48,016 nt of DNA, taken from contig JAKEFK010000040.1 of the NCBI GenBank assembly GCA_022616075.1, forward strand, positions 1-48,016, given 5' to 3'. Positions within the stretch are counted from its first letter, which is position 1, and each line of letters opens with the position of its first letter. Shown one piece after another: positions 8,035-16,455 of the stretch. Below the pieces are notes generated by a model. It did not search any database. It worked only from the letters and a program-made list of their open reading frames with translations, and was not told the DNA's origin. This DNA comes from a bacterium (GTDB lineage: Bacteria; Acidobacteriota; HRBIN11; JAKEFK01). A program made the position numbers and the translations under genes.

Positions 8035-11000
8035 CAGGAGTTTTTCGATGTCTCGTAGCAGGGGTGTGTATTGTCGTTTTAGGTTCGCATTTGTATGGAG
8101 GGCTTGTAGCAAATCTGCATGGGCATCGCGGGCGAACTTTGTATCGGCTCGAGCGAGTAACAATCCAAGACCGGCTCGTGTTGCAAGCGCGCGAGACATA
8201 TGCGGATGGTATTGCAAGGCTTTGTTTACGGCTTCCAAACCCTTTTGAATTTCCACATCCGCGCTCTTTCTTTTTCGAATTTTCCAGGAGGCAAGCAACT
8301 GATACATTTCGGCTGCGGCGTTGTAGATTTCTGCTTCCTCCGGATTCATACGCAAGGCACTTTGAAGACTCTCTTCAGCCTCTTTCAATGCGCCGAGCGG
8401 AGATGCATTTTGGGAGATCGCAAACTGTGCTTCGACTAAATTCAGTCGTGCCGACATCAAGTACGGCTCAAAAAAGTCGGGATTGGAGTCAACTGCTCTC
8501 CTAACAAATGGCTTACCCTGATTCAGATAGAAAGAAGGATCTTTCCCCTGAGAAAGCGTGAAGACTGCGAGGCCTCGATAAACTTCCACAAGATTGCTGT
8601 ACGCATAGGAATATTCCGCGTTAATCTGAATCGCTTTTTGAAAATATTCAATAGACTTTTGCAGAGTTGCCGTAGGATCTATGCCAATTGCGATCTGATA
8701 TTCTCCTAAACCCTGTGTTACGCCACCAAGATTATTGTATGCGAGTGTGTAATCCGGATTCAGCTCAAGGGATTTTTGGAAGCACCGGCTCGCCTTTTCC
8801 AGGGAAGGTCGCGGGTCTTTCCCGTGATTGTTTTCATATTCTGCCTGAGTCCAATAAGCCACTCCAAGATTGTGATGAGCATACATGTAGGTGGGGTTGA
8901 GGCTGATCACTTTAAGATAATGATGAAATGCCTGGCTCAGCGTACTGCGCGGATCTAATCCGCGGTTTGCCTGATATTCGGCAAGTGTCCAGTATACGTT
9001 CCCCATGTTGTGATAGGTAAAGATGTTACCGGGATCAAGCTTTTTTGAATTTTGAAAACTTTCGATTGCCTTATCCAAATGAGGAACAGGATTGGTGCCA
9101 TGTTCCATTTCGTAATCAGCAAGCAGCCGGTAGGTTCTACCTTTGTTGGTGTAGCCATTCACACTTGTGGGATTCCACTGAAGCTCCTTGCCCGCAAACT
9201 CGTCCGCTAGTTTCCAGTCCGGAAGCGGATCTCCGCCGTGAAGCATCTGAAACTCCCCTCGCCGGAGGTGAAGATTTGAGAGATTGTTGAAAGCCACTTC
9301 ACTTTCAGGGTTCGTTTTGATGGCATCGTGGCAGACCTGAAGTCCTTCCTGAAAATCGGACTCTACCGATTCGCCGGATTGGTACAATTGAAGATTCATC
9401 CGGTCAACAGAAAGGCCGCAAAGAGCTTCGTAGATGGTGTTGTCACTTGCCGCTTTGGCGACCGCCTCGCGGTAGGCAACTTCAGCCTTGTCATAGTGCG
9501 CAAGCGCGCTGGCCGTGTCACCACGGTCCCGCAGACCATTTCCTATGGCTTTCCAGATCTCACCTTCCAGAAGTTTTGCTTCGTACATCCAGGGTACCAG
9601 GACCCAGGCTTCGTGAGCCCGCCGCAAAGCTTCCTCATAGCGTTTCTGATAAAATGCGATTTTTCCACGGACATAAGAAGGCGATTCCGCCCATGCCCCG
9701 CCGCTTTCATTGACAAACTGAATCGCGCGATCCCTGTATTCCTTTTCAATATGTTTTCTTTGAAAAATTCGCATCTCAAGACTCGTGATCCGTTCCACGT
9801 TTTCTAATTCCTTGTGATATAACACACCCAGAGTGTGCCCCAGGGAATAAGCAACTTCCGGCGCGCGATAGTTCTCCTGCCATGCCGTTTCCAAATGTTT
9901 TCGAGCCTTTTCGTATTCGTGCAAAGACATCCAACCGCGGCCCAGTGCATATTCCCCCGGCCCTTTCGCAACCTTCCCCATCTGTTTGGTCTGCATTTCG
10001 ATGGCTCGCATCCGTTGTTTTACCATTTGCTTTTCCATGCGGATATCATGAAGCGGCAACAGATATGCATACCGCATGGTGGAATCCATTTTCTCGATTT
10101 CCTGACCGAACTGTTGCGCTAAACGCGCCTGCTGAGCTGCATTGAAACGGATCCGCAAGCCCAGAATCGCAAAAATAAGAATCAACACAAGCGATGCGCC
10201 CGATACCGCAAAAATAGCTTTATTCTTCCGGATCTTCTTATTAAGCCGGTAGCTGAATCCTGCCCGTCTGGCCAGAACCGGCTCAGCATCCAGGAACCTT
10301 TCGAGATCTTCTGCAAACGCGCGGGCCGAATCATAGCGACGTTCCGGTTCCTTTTCCAAACATTTCATTACGATGCTTTCCAGATCCGGAGAAATAGAAG
10401 AATTCCTTTGCCGCAAGAACTGCGGTTCTTCCTGCAACACCTTGAGGATGATGTCCACCCCGGTGTTTCCCTCAAATGGCGAAGATCCACACAAGACTTC
10501 ATACAAGGTAGCGCCAAGACTGTACACATCGCTTCTGCGATCAATCTTCCCAGCCTCACCGCGGGCCTGTTCCGGTGCCATGTAGAATGGCGTACCTACC
10601 ACTACTCCTGTCACTGTGTGGCCAGGCACTTCCATTTCTCGCACCAATCCGAAATCGAGGATGTATGGATGAAGCGTTCCATCCTCTTTTGTTTCGATAA
10701 GAATGTTGGCTGGTTTGACATCGCGGTGAATCAAACCCAGCCTGTGCGCTGCATGCAAAGCTTCGGCAACCTCCCTGACGATATTCGCTTTTTGCTCTTG
10801 AGTCAGCGTTTCTCCTATTTCTAAAAGGTTCTTCCCTTCAATGAATTGCATCGCGATATAACCATGATTTTGAAACTCGCCGACTTCATAAATTTCACAA
10901 ACATGCGGATGCCTTATCCTGGCCTGTGCTTGCGCCTCGCAGATCAGGCGACGTTGCAACTCGGGATCTTCACGGCGCAAGAATTTTAGAGCGACCGGAC

Positions 11001-11178
11001 GCTTCAGGACCGGATCAAAAGCCTTGTAGACACGGCCCATTCCTCCCTCCCCCAGGCAACCCATCAATTCGTAACGCTCCCAGGATTTAAGGGAATTTTC
11101 GATGAACCCGAGAGGAAGAACGGGAAATGATGCAGGAAGAATTAGCGGCTTCCGAACTATTCCAGGATCGCTCCCCAT
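8005..11178 (-). CDS. Membrane-anchored serine/threonine protein kinase with TPR tail
   Basis: This 1057-residue protein has an N-terminal Hanks-type kinase domain (about 36-295): Gly-rich loop GEGGMGRVY, Lys in VALK (65), catalytic HRDVKPAN (151-158), DFG (175-177) and APEQ. All key residues are present, so it is likely active. A single membrane segment follows (about 321-342). The remaining ~700 residues are TPR-like repeats, many with the AYNNLG / YHNMGNVYW / HHNLGVAYW pattern, probably a periplasmic protein-interaction array. The last codons (VVAEHLPLK) are encoded by the palindromic repeat ending at 8034, so the gene end has been rebuilt by the repeat. It stands alone with no operon partner. 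Large kinase-TPR proteins are typical of Acidobacteriota. Confidence 0.9.
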   Translation of the reverse strand: MGSDPGIVRKPLILPASFPVLPLGFIENSLKSWERYELMGCLGEGGMGRVYKAFDPVLKRPVALKFLRREDPELQRRLICEAQAQARIRHPHVCEIYEVGEFQNHGYIAMQFIEGKNLLEIGETLTQEQKANIVREVAEALHAAHRLGLIHRDVKPANILIETKEDGTLHPYILDFGLVREMEVPGHTVTGVVVGTPFYMAPEQARGEAGKIDRRSDVYSLGATLYEVLCGSSPFEGNTGVDIILKVLQEEPQFLRQRNSSISPDLESIVMKCLEKEPERRYDSARAFAEDLERFLDAEPVLARRAGFSYRLNKKIRKNKAIFAVSGASLVLILIFAILGLRIRFNAAQQARLAQQFGQEIEKMDSTMRYAYLLPLHDIRMEKQMVKQRMRAIEMQTKQMGKVAKGPGEYALGRGWMSLHEYEKARKHLETAWQENYRAPEVAYSLGHTLGVLYHKELENVERITSLEMRIFQRKHIEKEYRDRAIQFVNESGGAWAESPSYVRGKIAFYQKRYEEALRRAHEAWVLVPWMYEAKLLEGEIWKAIGNGLRDRGDTASALAHYDKAEVAYREAVAKAASDNTIYEALCGLSVDRMNLQLYQSGESVESDFQEGLQVCHDAIKTNPESEVAFNNLSNLHLRRGEFQMLHGGDPLPDWKLADEFAGKELQWNPTSVNGYTNKGRTYRLLADYEMEHGTNPVPHLDKAIESFQNSKKLDPGNIFTYHNMGNVYWTLAEYQANRGLDPRSTLSQAFHHYLKVISLNPTYMYAHHNLGVAYWTQAEYENNHGKDPRPSLEKASRCFQKSLELNPDYTLAYNNLGGVTQGLGEYQIAIGIDPTATLQKSIEYFQKAIQINAEYSYAYSNLVEVYRGLAVFTLSQGKDPSFYLNQGKPFVRRAVDSNPDFFEPYLMSARLNLVEAQFAISQNASPLGALKEAEESLQSALRMNPEEAEIYNAAAEMYQLLASWKIRKRKSADVEIQKGLEAVNKALQYHPHMSRALATRAGLGLLLARADTKFARDAHADLLQALHTNANLKRQYTPLLRDIEKLLVVAEHLPLK

Positions 11179-11213
11179 ACTTTCACTTTACCAAGAATCG
11201 CCACGCAAAGCTT

Positions 11214-11240
11214 TAAGGGGGCAGTGGGACTGCCCCCTTA
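11214..11240. repeat. Perfect hairpin in the kinase/protease gap
   Basis: A 12-bp perfect stem, TAAGGGGGCAGT and its complement, with a GGG loop. It lies in the 316-bp gene-free stretch 11179-11494, which also holds a decayed gene fragment (11247-11330) and a second composite palindrome (11400-11480). I see no gene in this stretch. The hairpin could end transcription from the protease gene, but it lacks a clear T run. Confidence 0.6.
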
Positions 11241-11246
11241 TGAATT

Positions 11247-11330
11247 GTTCACGCTATTGCCAGGAAAAATATTGGGATTTTGATGGCCAAAAAGAGCTGG
11301 TGTTGGGAACACACCCGTGGATTTAGCAAA
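11247..11330 (-). pseudogene. Decayed fragment related to the M11 protease C-terminal domain
   Basis: Positions 11247-11265 repeat 19 consecutive bases of the protease gene at 12062-12080. Weaker similarity continues leftward in coding sense: the fragment translates to PTPALFGHQNPNIFPGNSVN, against PTVTVSPSNPSVYPGNSVN in the intact protein. It stops directly before the palindrome at 11214. This looks like the remnant of a second gene, or domain copy, of the same family. Confidence 0.45.
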
Positions 11331-11399
11331 ACTTGTGCCGGACGGGTCTCGACGATTGAGGGGCAAGCGGAAGCCAATAATTGTCACAATTGTAGCAAA

Positions 11400-11480
11400 A
11401 AGTAGCGTCTACTCCTGACTCGTCTCCGCGTCAGCGAGTCTACGTGAAGACGCGTAGACACGCGACGCAAAGACGCTTTG
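11400..11480. repeat. Composite palindromic repeat (GTAGCGTCTAC type)
   Basis: Contains GTAGCGTCTAC near the left, nested GACTCG...CGAGTC arms in the middle, and GCGTAGACACGCGACGC at the right, so it can fold into a branched hairpin. It sits just downstream of the protease stop codon. It is not obviously the same family as the other repeats in the window. Confidence 0.45.
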
Positions 11481-11494
11481 CCCCCCGATATTTC

Positions 11495-13702
11495 TTATTG
11501 AACCGTAAACGTTGCCGGTGTAGTGCTGCTACCATTTTGTCCGTTAAAGGTAGCCGTCACACTTACCGAATATTGTCCCTTAGGATCTTTTTGAGCGATC
11601 TTGTAATTCCACACTGCCTTTCCGGATGAATTGGTTGTTAGCGTTTTTGTTGTTGTCTTGCCATTTGCTTTCGTCATGGTAAATGTCACGCTGGCGCCCG
11701 ATGCTGGATTAGAGCCGGAAAGCACAGTTGCAGTAATGGCGACCGTTTGTCGCACGCTGAAAGGTCCAGCGGGTGAAGAAACTGAGACGTTCAAAGGAGG
11801 TGGCGGATTCGTCACCGTGCAATTGGCTGTTCCGGTGCCGGTGTAGCTGCCACTTGTTGCAGTTGCGTTGACTCCATACGTGCCAACCGCTGTGCCTCCC
11901 GGCGCAGTTTTCGTCATCGTTACGTTTCCATTTGCGCCGGGGGAAAGCGTAATCGAAGAATTCGAAAAACTGGAACCCCATCCGGAAGGCAAAGTGGAAC
12001 TCAGGTTAAATGTACCGGAGGAGCAACCGGAAGAATCGTTGTTCTTTACATTGACTGTGTAGTTCACGCTATTGCCAGGATAAACACTTGGATTCGATGG
12101 CGAAACTGTTACTGTTGGATTTGCTTGAACACACGGCACAGGACCAAAATCGACATTCAATGTGAGCCCGGAAGACGTTGCCGATTGTACGTTCAGTGTC
12201 ACGTTTGAATAAGCATCTGTCCACGGAAGTCCCGGTCTCAATACGGTGTCGGTCCAAACATTATCCGGCGTAAAATCCAGAAGATGTGTATAGGAACTGG
12301 TGAAGGAATCCTCGTAATGGATCAACGCTCCTTGAAAAACGTTTGAGTTTAGCGTCGTGTCATAGTCACCAATCGACTGGCGATATTCGACCCAGAGATA
12401 AGCATTGTTGCCCGTTCCTCTTTGGATCTTGAGTCCTTTCAGGCCGGCGCTGCTGGATTCGATCGGCAGAATGGTAAAGGTCCCGTCGTTTGTAACAGTC
12501 TGATAACCGGAACCGCTTGCGAGCCAACCGAGTCTTACTTTGTGTGGCGCGCCATAGTGTCCGAGGTTCCAGGATCCCATTGTGTTGAACACATCACCAT
12601 ACTCATTCAAGGTACCTTGAGTTCCCAGCGGTCCCAGCGTTTCTGTTCCGAAATCGCGCGTGCTGGCATGGTGCAAACTGAGATTGTGTCCGCCTTCATG
12701 GCAGGACAATTTCACAGCGTTATCGCGGTTTGTAAAATAGTTCGCAAGCTCCCAGGATACTGAGGCGCTAAAGTTGCCATCCTGTGAACTGTTACTCCAG
12801 CAGCCAAGGCTACCTAGACCGGCCCATCCGCATGATCCTGGATTTGGCATGATAATAAATAGCCGGGTGTACTGCGTAAAATTCACATCCGGATCTGCTG
12901 CTGCAATAGCCGCAGAGCGAATCGCGTCGTACTGATCACAAGTGTAGAGCTGATTCAGTGTGTACCAGCCGTAGACTGCTCCTGAAGCGGATGCCTGATT
13001 GTACGAAGCTTCTCTCCAATATTTATCAACCGTACGACCGGTGGCACCGAAGAATGCGTCATAAACTGTTTGCGTAGTGACTCCGGAAGGAGGGCTGATT
13101 CCTGGAAAAGTAACAAGGAGAACAACAGTGTTCTGGTTTCCTGAAGTGCTGCAGGTCGTAGCCGCAGCAACCGATTCACCAAGAATTTCACCTTTTCCCG
13201 CGACTCGTTTGCCAACCTTTACACCCTTCACTTTCAGAATGACGCCGCTTCTAAGTCCACCGGGTTCCAGACCATCAAAATTCACATCGAGATCTTGATC
13301 CCCGACTTTCAAACGATGAACCCATTGTCTCCGGGTCATCGTTGGGTCATCAATCATGAAGCAGGTGTTATCGCCTTTCCATGTGCCTTGTTCTTCAAGA
13401 TAGGAAGCAGAATCAGGAAAGGCTGATGCGAGCCTCTTCAAAATATCAGAAGAAAAGGCAAGACCAACTGCCTTGGAAGGATTCTTTTGGATCAGATCGT
13501 AAAGATGAGCATTTCGTTTCTTGATGATTTCAGCTGCTTGATCGGCAGACGGACCCCCTGACTCCGCCCGTTCGAGCAACTGCAAAAGACCCTCGTTTAG
13601 CTCTGAAACATGCGACGCCGAATCCTTTTGGGATGCGTACGTGCTGTTGAGAATCGTGAAGAAGAAAAGAAGGACGATCGTCCCGATATACCGAATGCGC
13701 AT
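11495..13702 (-). CDS. Secreted zinc metalloprotease (M11/gametolysin-like) with NEW3 and Ig-like domains
   Basis: 735 residues. A signal peptide (about 1-23) is followed by a propeptide-like region and the peptidase domain, with HEGGHNLSLHH at 335-345 giving the HExxHxxxxxH zinc ligands H335, H339 and H345 and the catalytic Glu336. The catalytic region is rich in Cys, Trp and Gly, as in gametolysin-type peptidases. The C-terminal part holds a NEW3-like beta domain (about 533-635; PSVYPGNSVNYTV) and a bacterial Ig-like domain (about 640-735), which often mediate binding to polymers or surfaces. The protein is probably exported and degrades extracellular protein. The start at 13702 has a G-rich stretch about five bases upstream. 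The gene is monocistronic. Confidence 0.85.
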   Translation of the reverse strand: MRIRYIGTIVLLFFFTILNSTYASQKDSASHVSELNEGLLQLLERAESGGPSADQAAEIIKKRNAHLYDLIQKNPSKAVGLAFSSDILKRLASAFPDSASYLEEQGTWKGDNTCFMIDDPTMTRRQWVHRLKVGDQDLDVNFDGLEPGGLRSGVILKVKGVKVGKRVAGKGEILGESVAAATTCSTSGNQNTVVLLVTFPGISPPSGVTTQTVYDAFFGATGRTVDKYWREASYNQASASGAVYGWYTLNQLYTCDQYDAIRSAAIAAADPDVNFTQYTRLFIIMPNPGSCGWAGLGSLGCWSNSSQDGNFSASVSWELANYFTNRDNAVKLSCHEGGHNLSLHHASTRDFGTETLGPLGTQGTLNEYGDVFNTMGSWNLGHYGAPHKVRLGWLASGSGYQTVTNDGTFTILPIESSSAGLKGLKIQRGTGNNAYLWVEYRQSIGDYDTTLNSNVFQGALIHYEDSFTSSYTHLLDFTPDNVWTDTVLRPGLPWTDAYSNVTLNVQSATSSGLTLNVDFGPVPCVQANPTVTVSPSNPSVYPGNSVNYTVNVKNNDSSGCSSGTFNLSSTLPSGWGSSFSNSSITLSPGANGNVTMTKTAPGGTAVGTYGVNATATSGSYTGTGTANCTVTNPPPPLNVSVSSPAGPFSVRQTVAITATVLSGSNPASGASVTFTMTKANGKTTTKTLTTNSSGKAVWNYKIAQKDPKGQYSVSVTATFNGQNGSSTTPATFTVQ

Positions 13703-13802
13703 GCATTCCCCCCTTTTTTTGAACTGAGAACGGTCGCCGCTTCAGCAAAACCCATGCCCGGAACTCTCCTGAGGAGAGAGTCCATTTTGGTGCCAATTCT
13801 TG

Positions 13803-13836
13803 TCACAATTTTGGCGGCAGGATTTCACAATTTTGG
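13803..13836. promoter_or_regulatory. Direct repeat, possible operator upstream of the protease gene
   Basis: The 12-mer TCACAATTTTGG occurs at 13803-13814 and again at 13825-13836, spaced 22 bp or about two helical turns. It lies roughly 100 bp upstream of the protease start, in the only intergenic stretch before that gene. A regulator binding both copies on one face is plausible but unproven. Confidence 0.3.
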
Positions 13837-13845
13837 GCACCAACT

Positions 13846-14265
13846 TCAGGAATGTGGCACATTTGCGATTCGCTTTTGAAGCGTGACGATGTTCTGATTT
13901 CCTTCCCGTTTGTAATGCATAGAATCGACATAGTTTCGGACAAGGTGAATTCCCAAACCGCCGATTCGCCGCTCCTCCAGTGGCACATCGAGGTCCGGTT
14001 CCGGAATATGTGTAGGATCGAAGGGGCGTCCATCATCGGTTATTTCTAAAACCAGCAGATTCTCTTGCAAGGAAAGATCGATTTGAACGTCGTGTTCAGC
14101 AGAATCCTCGTATCCATACTTGATCACATTCGTGATCAGCTCTTCCAGGCAAAGATCGATCACGAATACAGTATCCGCAGGCAATTGATTCTGTTTGCAG
14201 AAATTCATGACAGCGTCACGAAGTTTCGCCATCTCAGCAAGGTCATTCTTTATTTGCACGCGCAT
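13846..14265 (-). CDS. RsbW-like serine kinase / anti-sigma factor
   Basis: This 139-residue GHKL ATPase starts at 14265 (MRVQIKNDLAEM). The N box is LCLEELITNVIKYG with the catalytic Glu and Asn, the G1 box is ITDDGRPFDP, and the G2 region is GGLGIHLVRNYVDSM. This is the size and layout of RsbW/SpoIIAB proteins, which phosphorylate a STAS antagonist and sequester a partner such as a sigma factor. A STAS gene starts divergently 45 bp away, so the two form a natural pair. The 36 extra codons upstream overlap that STAS gene and are not believed. The target of this switch is not visible; the ECF sigma factor next door is of a class not known to be controlled this way. Confidence 0.8.
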   Translation of the reverse strand: MRVQIKNDLAEMAKLRDAVMNFCKQNQLPADTVFVIDLCLEELITNVIKYGYEDSAEHDVQIDLSLQENLLVLEITDDGRPFDPTHIPEPDLDVPLEERRIGGLGIHLVRNYVDSMHYKREGNQNIVTLQKRIANVPHS

Positions 14266-14274
14266 CCCAATTGA

Positions 14275-14304
14275 TTGTAAACATGTGCCCGATTGTTGTA
14301 TAGA
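14275..14304 (+). promoter_or_regulatory. Possible promoter of the STAS gene
   Basis: TTGTAA (14275-14280), an 18-bp spacer and TATAGA (14299-14304) precede the ATG at 14311 by only six bases, which would give a leaderless or nearly leaderless transcript. The match is moderate. Confidence 0.25.
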
Positions 14305-14310
14305 GTAACT

Positions 14311-14718
14311 ATGGAAATTCTCATTTTCGAACGAAACGATGGAAAGGTGCCGGTAACAATTATCGAAATCCATGGCGACGTCGATACCATGACTTTCAGC
14401 GAACTGGAAAAAAAGGGCGAAGAAATCTACAAACAGGGCGCGCGGAGAATCATTCTGGATTTATCGGATGCGCGGCACATCAGCAGCGCAGGATTACGCG
14501 CCATTCACACGATCTTCAATCTTTTGCGAAGCGACTATCCCCCGGAAAGCGACAAAGCTTTGGGAGAAAGACTCGCAGACAAGAATTTTAGATCCAACGT
14601 ACTGAAACTTGTAAAGCCGAACGAAAACGTCCGGCAGATTCTGACCACTTCCGGATACGATCGCTTTCTTGAATTGCACGATGATCTTGATCATGCGGTC
14701 CAGTCGTTTGTGCCTTAG
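14311..14718 (+). CDS. STAS-domain anti-sigma factor antagonist
   Basis: 135 residues from the ATG at 14311 (MEILIFERND). It has the SpoIIAA/RsbV fold signature: IIEIHGDVD near the start, then IILDLSDARHISSAGLRAI, where the SSAG serines mark the phosphorylation site of antagonists. The middle segment after that helix is longer than in RsbV. It is paired divergently with the RsbW-like kinase. It is a candidate substrate for the PP2C response regulator at 31100-32284, which would dephosphorylate it and release the kinase's client; that link is inference. Its stop overlaps by four bases the stop of the convergent sigma factor gene. Confidence 0.8.
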   Translation: MEILIFERNDGKVPVTIIEIHGDVDTMTFSELEKKGEEIYKQGARRIILDLSDARHISSAGLRAIHTIFNLLRSDYPPESDKALGERLADKNFRSNVLKLVKPNENVRQILTTSGYDRFLELHDDLDHAVQSFVP

Positions 14719-15983
14719 CCGTCTGGATCCAACTCCTCCAGTCTCCGGCACACGAATTTTCTCTCCGGCTCCGTCTTCACCAATTGCAGCGTGCGTTGAT
14801 AATACGAACGCGCTTTTTCCGTTTCACCCAACCGGGCATACATTTCCGCAAAAGCCGCAGGCAGCAAATGGTACTCCTTCAGCAAAGGATTATTCTGAAT
14901 CTTTTCCAATTCGCGCAGGCCGGCTTCCGGTCCATTCAGCATCAGAATGGCAACCGCCCGGTTCAGGTAAAGGACGGGCGAAGGATCCATCTCCATGAGC
15001 GCATCATAGAAATCAAGAATCTTCTTCCAGTCCGTCGCATCATATTGAGCTGCTACGGCATGGCACGATGCTATTCCAGCCTCCAGATGATACCGGCTCA
15101 GTTCTTCTCCGCCGGCAGAGCGATCCAGATGATAGAAACCGCGCGAAATCATCTTCTGGTCCCACGCGGAACGATCTTGTTCGGCTAACAAAAAGAGATT
15201 GCCCGCCTCATCCGCCCTGGCACTCAGTCTGGAAGATTGAAAATAAAGGAGCGCCAGAAGCGCGTGTGTCTCCGGCTGGTTGCCGGCAGGATGGTCTACT
15301 AATATTGTAGCGAGGCGGATTGCTTCTGCGCAGAGATCTTTCCGGACAAGATCCTCTCCTGCTGTTGCGGAATAGCCTTCGTTAAACATTAGATAGATCA
15401 CCTGCAAGACCGCATCGAGCCGCTGCATCAGCTCCTTTTCCGGTGGAATTTCAAACCGGATGTCCTCTTCGCGTATCTTTCTTTTGGCCCGCACAATTCT
15501 TTGCGCAATTGTCGTCTCCGAAGTCAGGAAAGCCCGCGCGATCTCGGACGTATGAAAACCGCAAAGCGTCTTTAGAATCAATACAACCTGCACTTCACCG
15601 GAGAATGTCGGATGGCAGCAAGTGAAAATCAATGTCAGCTGTTCATCCTGAAATGGTTCTGGCTGCAAGAAGGCTTCGTTTGAAAAACGTTCTTCAAGTT
15701 GGCGGATGATCTCAGGTTCTTTCTCATGAAAACTTGTTCTTCTTCGCAGAATATCGAAAGCCTGGTTTTTAGCGGCCTGTAAGATCCAACCGGAAGGATT
15801 CGCGGGAATGCCGGAAAAAGGCCATTGCTGCAACGCCTTTACCAGCGTTTCCTGAACAACATCTTCTGCTACATCGATATTCTTCAATCCGAGTACGTGC
15901 ACAAGCACCGATAGAATCTGAGCGGCTTTATGACGAAAGAGGTGCGCAACCAGCTCGCGCACCTCCTGTTGTGGGGTTTCCAT
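14715..15983 (-). CDS. ECF sigma factor of the DUF6596/TPR (ECF42-like) type
   Basis: 422 residues from the ATG at 15983. The N-terminal ~190 residues hold sigma region 2 (AEDVVQETLVKALQQWP, then GWILQAAKNQAFDILRRR) and region 4 (FHTSEIARAFLTSETTIAQR). A long C-terminal half follows (LALLYFQSSRLSARADEAG; ATDWKKILDFYDAL) that is characteristic of this ECF group and has TPR-like helices thought to act as a built-in regulator instead of a separate anti-sigma factor. One base separates it from the stop of the DGPF protein gene, the standard partner of this group. It overlaps the STAS gene tail to tail by four bases. Confidence 0.85.
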   Translation of the reverse strand: METPQQEVRELVAHLFRHKAAQILSVLVHVLGLKNIDVAEDVVQETLVKALQQWPFSGIPANPSGWILQAAKNQAFDILRRRTSFHEKEPEIIRQLEERFSNEAFLQPEPFQDEQLTLIFTCCHPTFSGEVQVVLILKTLCGFHTSEIARAFLTSETTIAQRIVRAKRKIREEDIRFEIPPEKELMQRLDAVLQVIYLMFNEGYSATAGEDLVRKDLCAEAIRLATILVDHPAGNQPETHALLALLYFQSSRLSARADEAGNLFLLAEQDRSAWDQKMISRGFYHLDRSAGGEELSRYHLEAGIASCHAVAAQYDATDWKKILDFYDALMEMDPSPVLYLNRAVAILMLNGPEAGLRELEKIQNNPLLKEYHLLPAAFAEMYARLGETEKARSYYQRTLQLVKTEPERKFVCRRLEELDPDG

Positions 15984-15984
15984 A

Positions 15985-16320
15985 TCAATGTGGATTGATT
16001 TCCCGAAGCTCAATTTCGCCTTCGTAATCCAGATGTGGACAACCGCGCGAGATTTCCACGGCATCGTCATAATCGCGCGCTTCGATCAGGAAAAACCCGC
16101 CGACAGATTCTTTTGTTTCGGTATAGGGTCCATCGAGCACCTTATTCTTCTCCCTTCGTAAAACCCGCCCGGTTGGTTTCAATTCCTCTCCGCCGCGATG
16201 ACGGCCCTGCTCCCGCAGTTTGTTCGCCCAACCGATATAACGTTCCACAATCTCCTGCATTGCCTCCGGAGAGTAGTTATCGAACTTTCCACTTTTCAAA
16301 AGAAGCATGTACGTTGCCAT
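15985..16320 (-). CDS. DGPF/YCII-domain protein, partner of the ECF sigma factor
   Basis: 111 residues from the ATG at 16320 (MATYMLLLKSG), preceded by GGAGG with good spacing. It carries the diagnostic DGPYTETKE and GGFFLIEA motifs of the DGPF (YCII-related) family: small ferredoxin-like-fold proteins of unknown biochemical role whose genes are typically linked to ECF42-type sigma factors. The one-base junction with the sigma gene implies translational coupling. Confidence 0.85.
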   Translation of the reverse strand: MATYMLLLKSGKFDNYSPEAMQEIVERYIGWANKLREQGRHRGGEELKPTGRVLRREKNKVLDGPYTETKESVGGFFLIEARDYDDAVEISRGCPHLDYEGEIELREINPH

Positions 16321-16377
16321 TTTCAGTTCCTCCTTGTACCGGTAAGACGAACGGGAGCCCAAGATTTCGACATTTTT

Positions 16378-16453
16378 CACCGCAGAGAACGCGGAGAGCG
16401 CGGAGGAAAGAAAATCCGATTTTTCTCTGCGTTCTCAGCGTCCTCTGCGGTGA
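16378..16453. repeat. Palindromic repeat (CACCGCAGAGAACGCGG type)
   Basis: Long inverted arms TCACCGCAGAGAACGCGGAG and CTCTGCGTTCTCAGCG...CTCTGCGGTGA surround a short AT-rich loop. The element fills the gap between the ABC ATPase stop (16456) and the DGPF gene upstream region. Confidence 0.75.
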
Positions 16454-16455
16454 AA

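Noticed and set aside
7914-8504. 196-codon plus-strand frame across the repeat and the kinase 3' end
   Set aside because: It starts in the palindromic element and runs antisense to the kinase TPR region, with no protein-like features.
14715-15983. Assuming the ECF sigma factor is the client of the RsbW-like kinase
   Set aside because: This ECF type is linked to DGPF proteins and carries its own C-terminal regulatory region; adjacency alone does not support control by RsbW.
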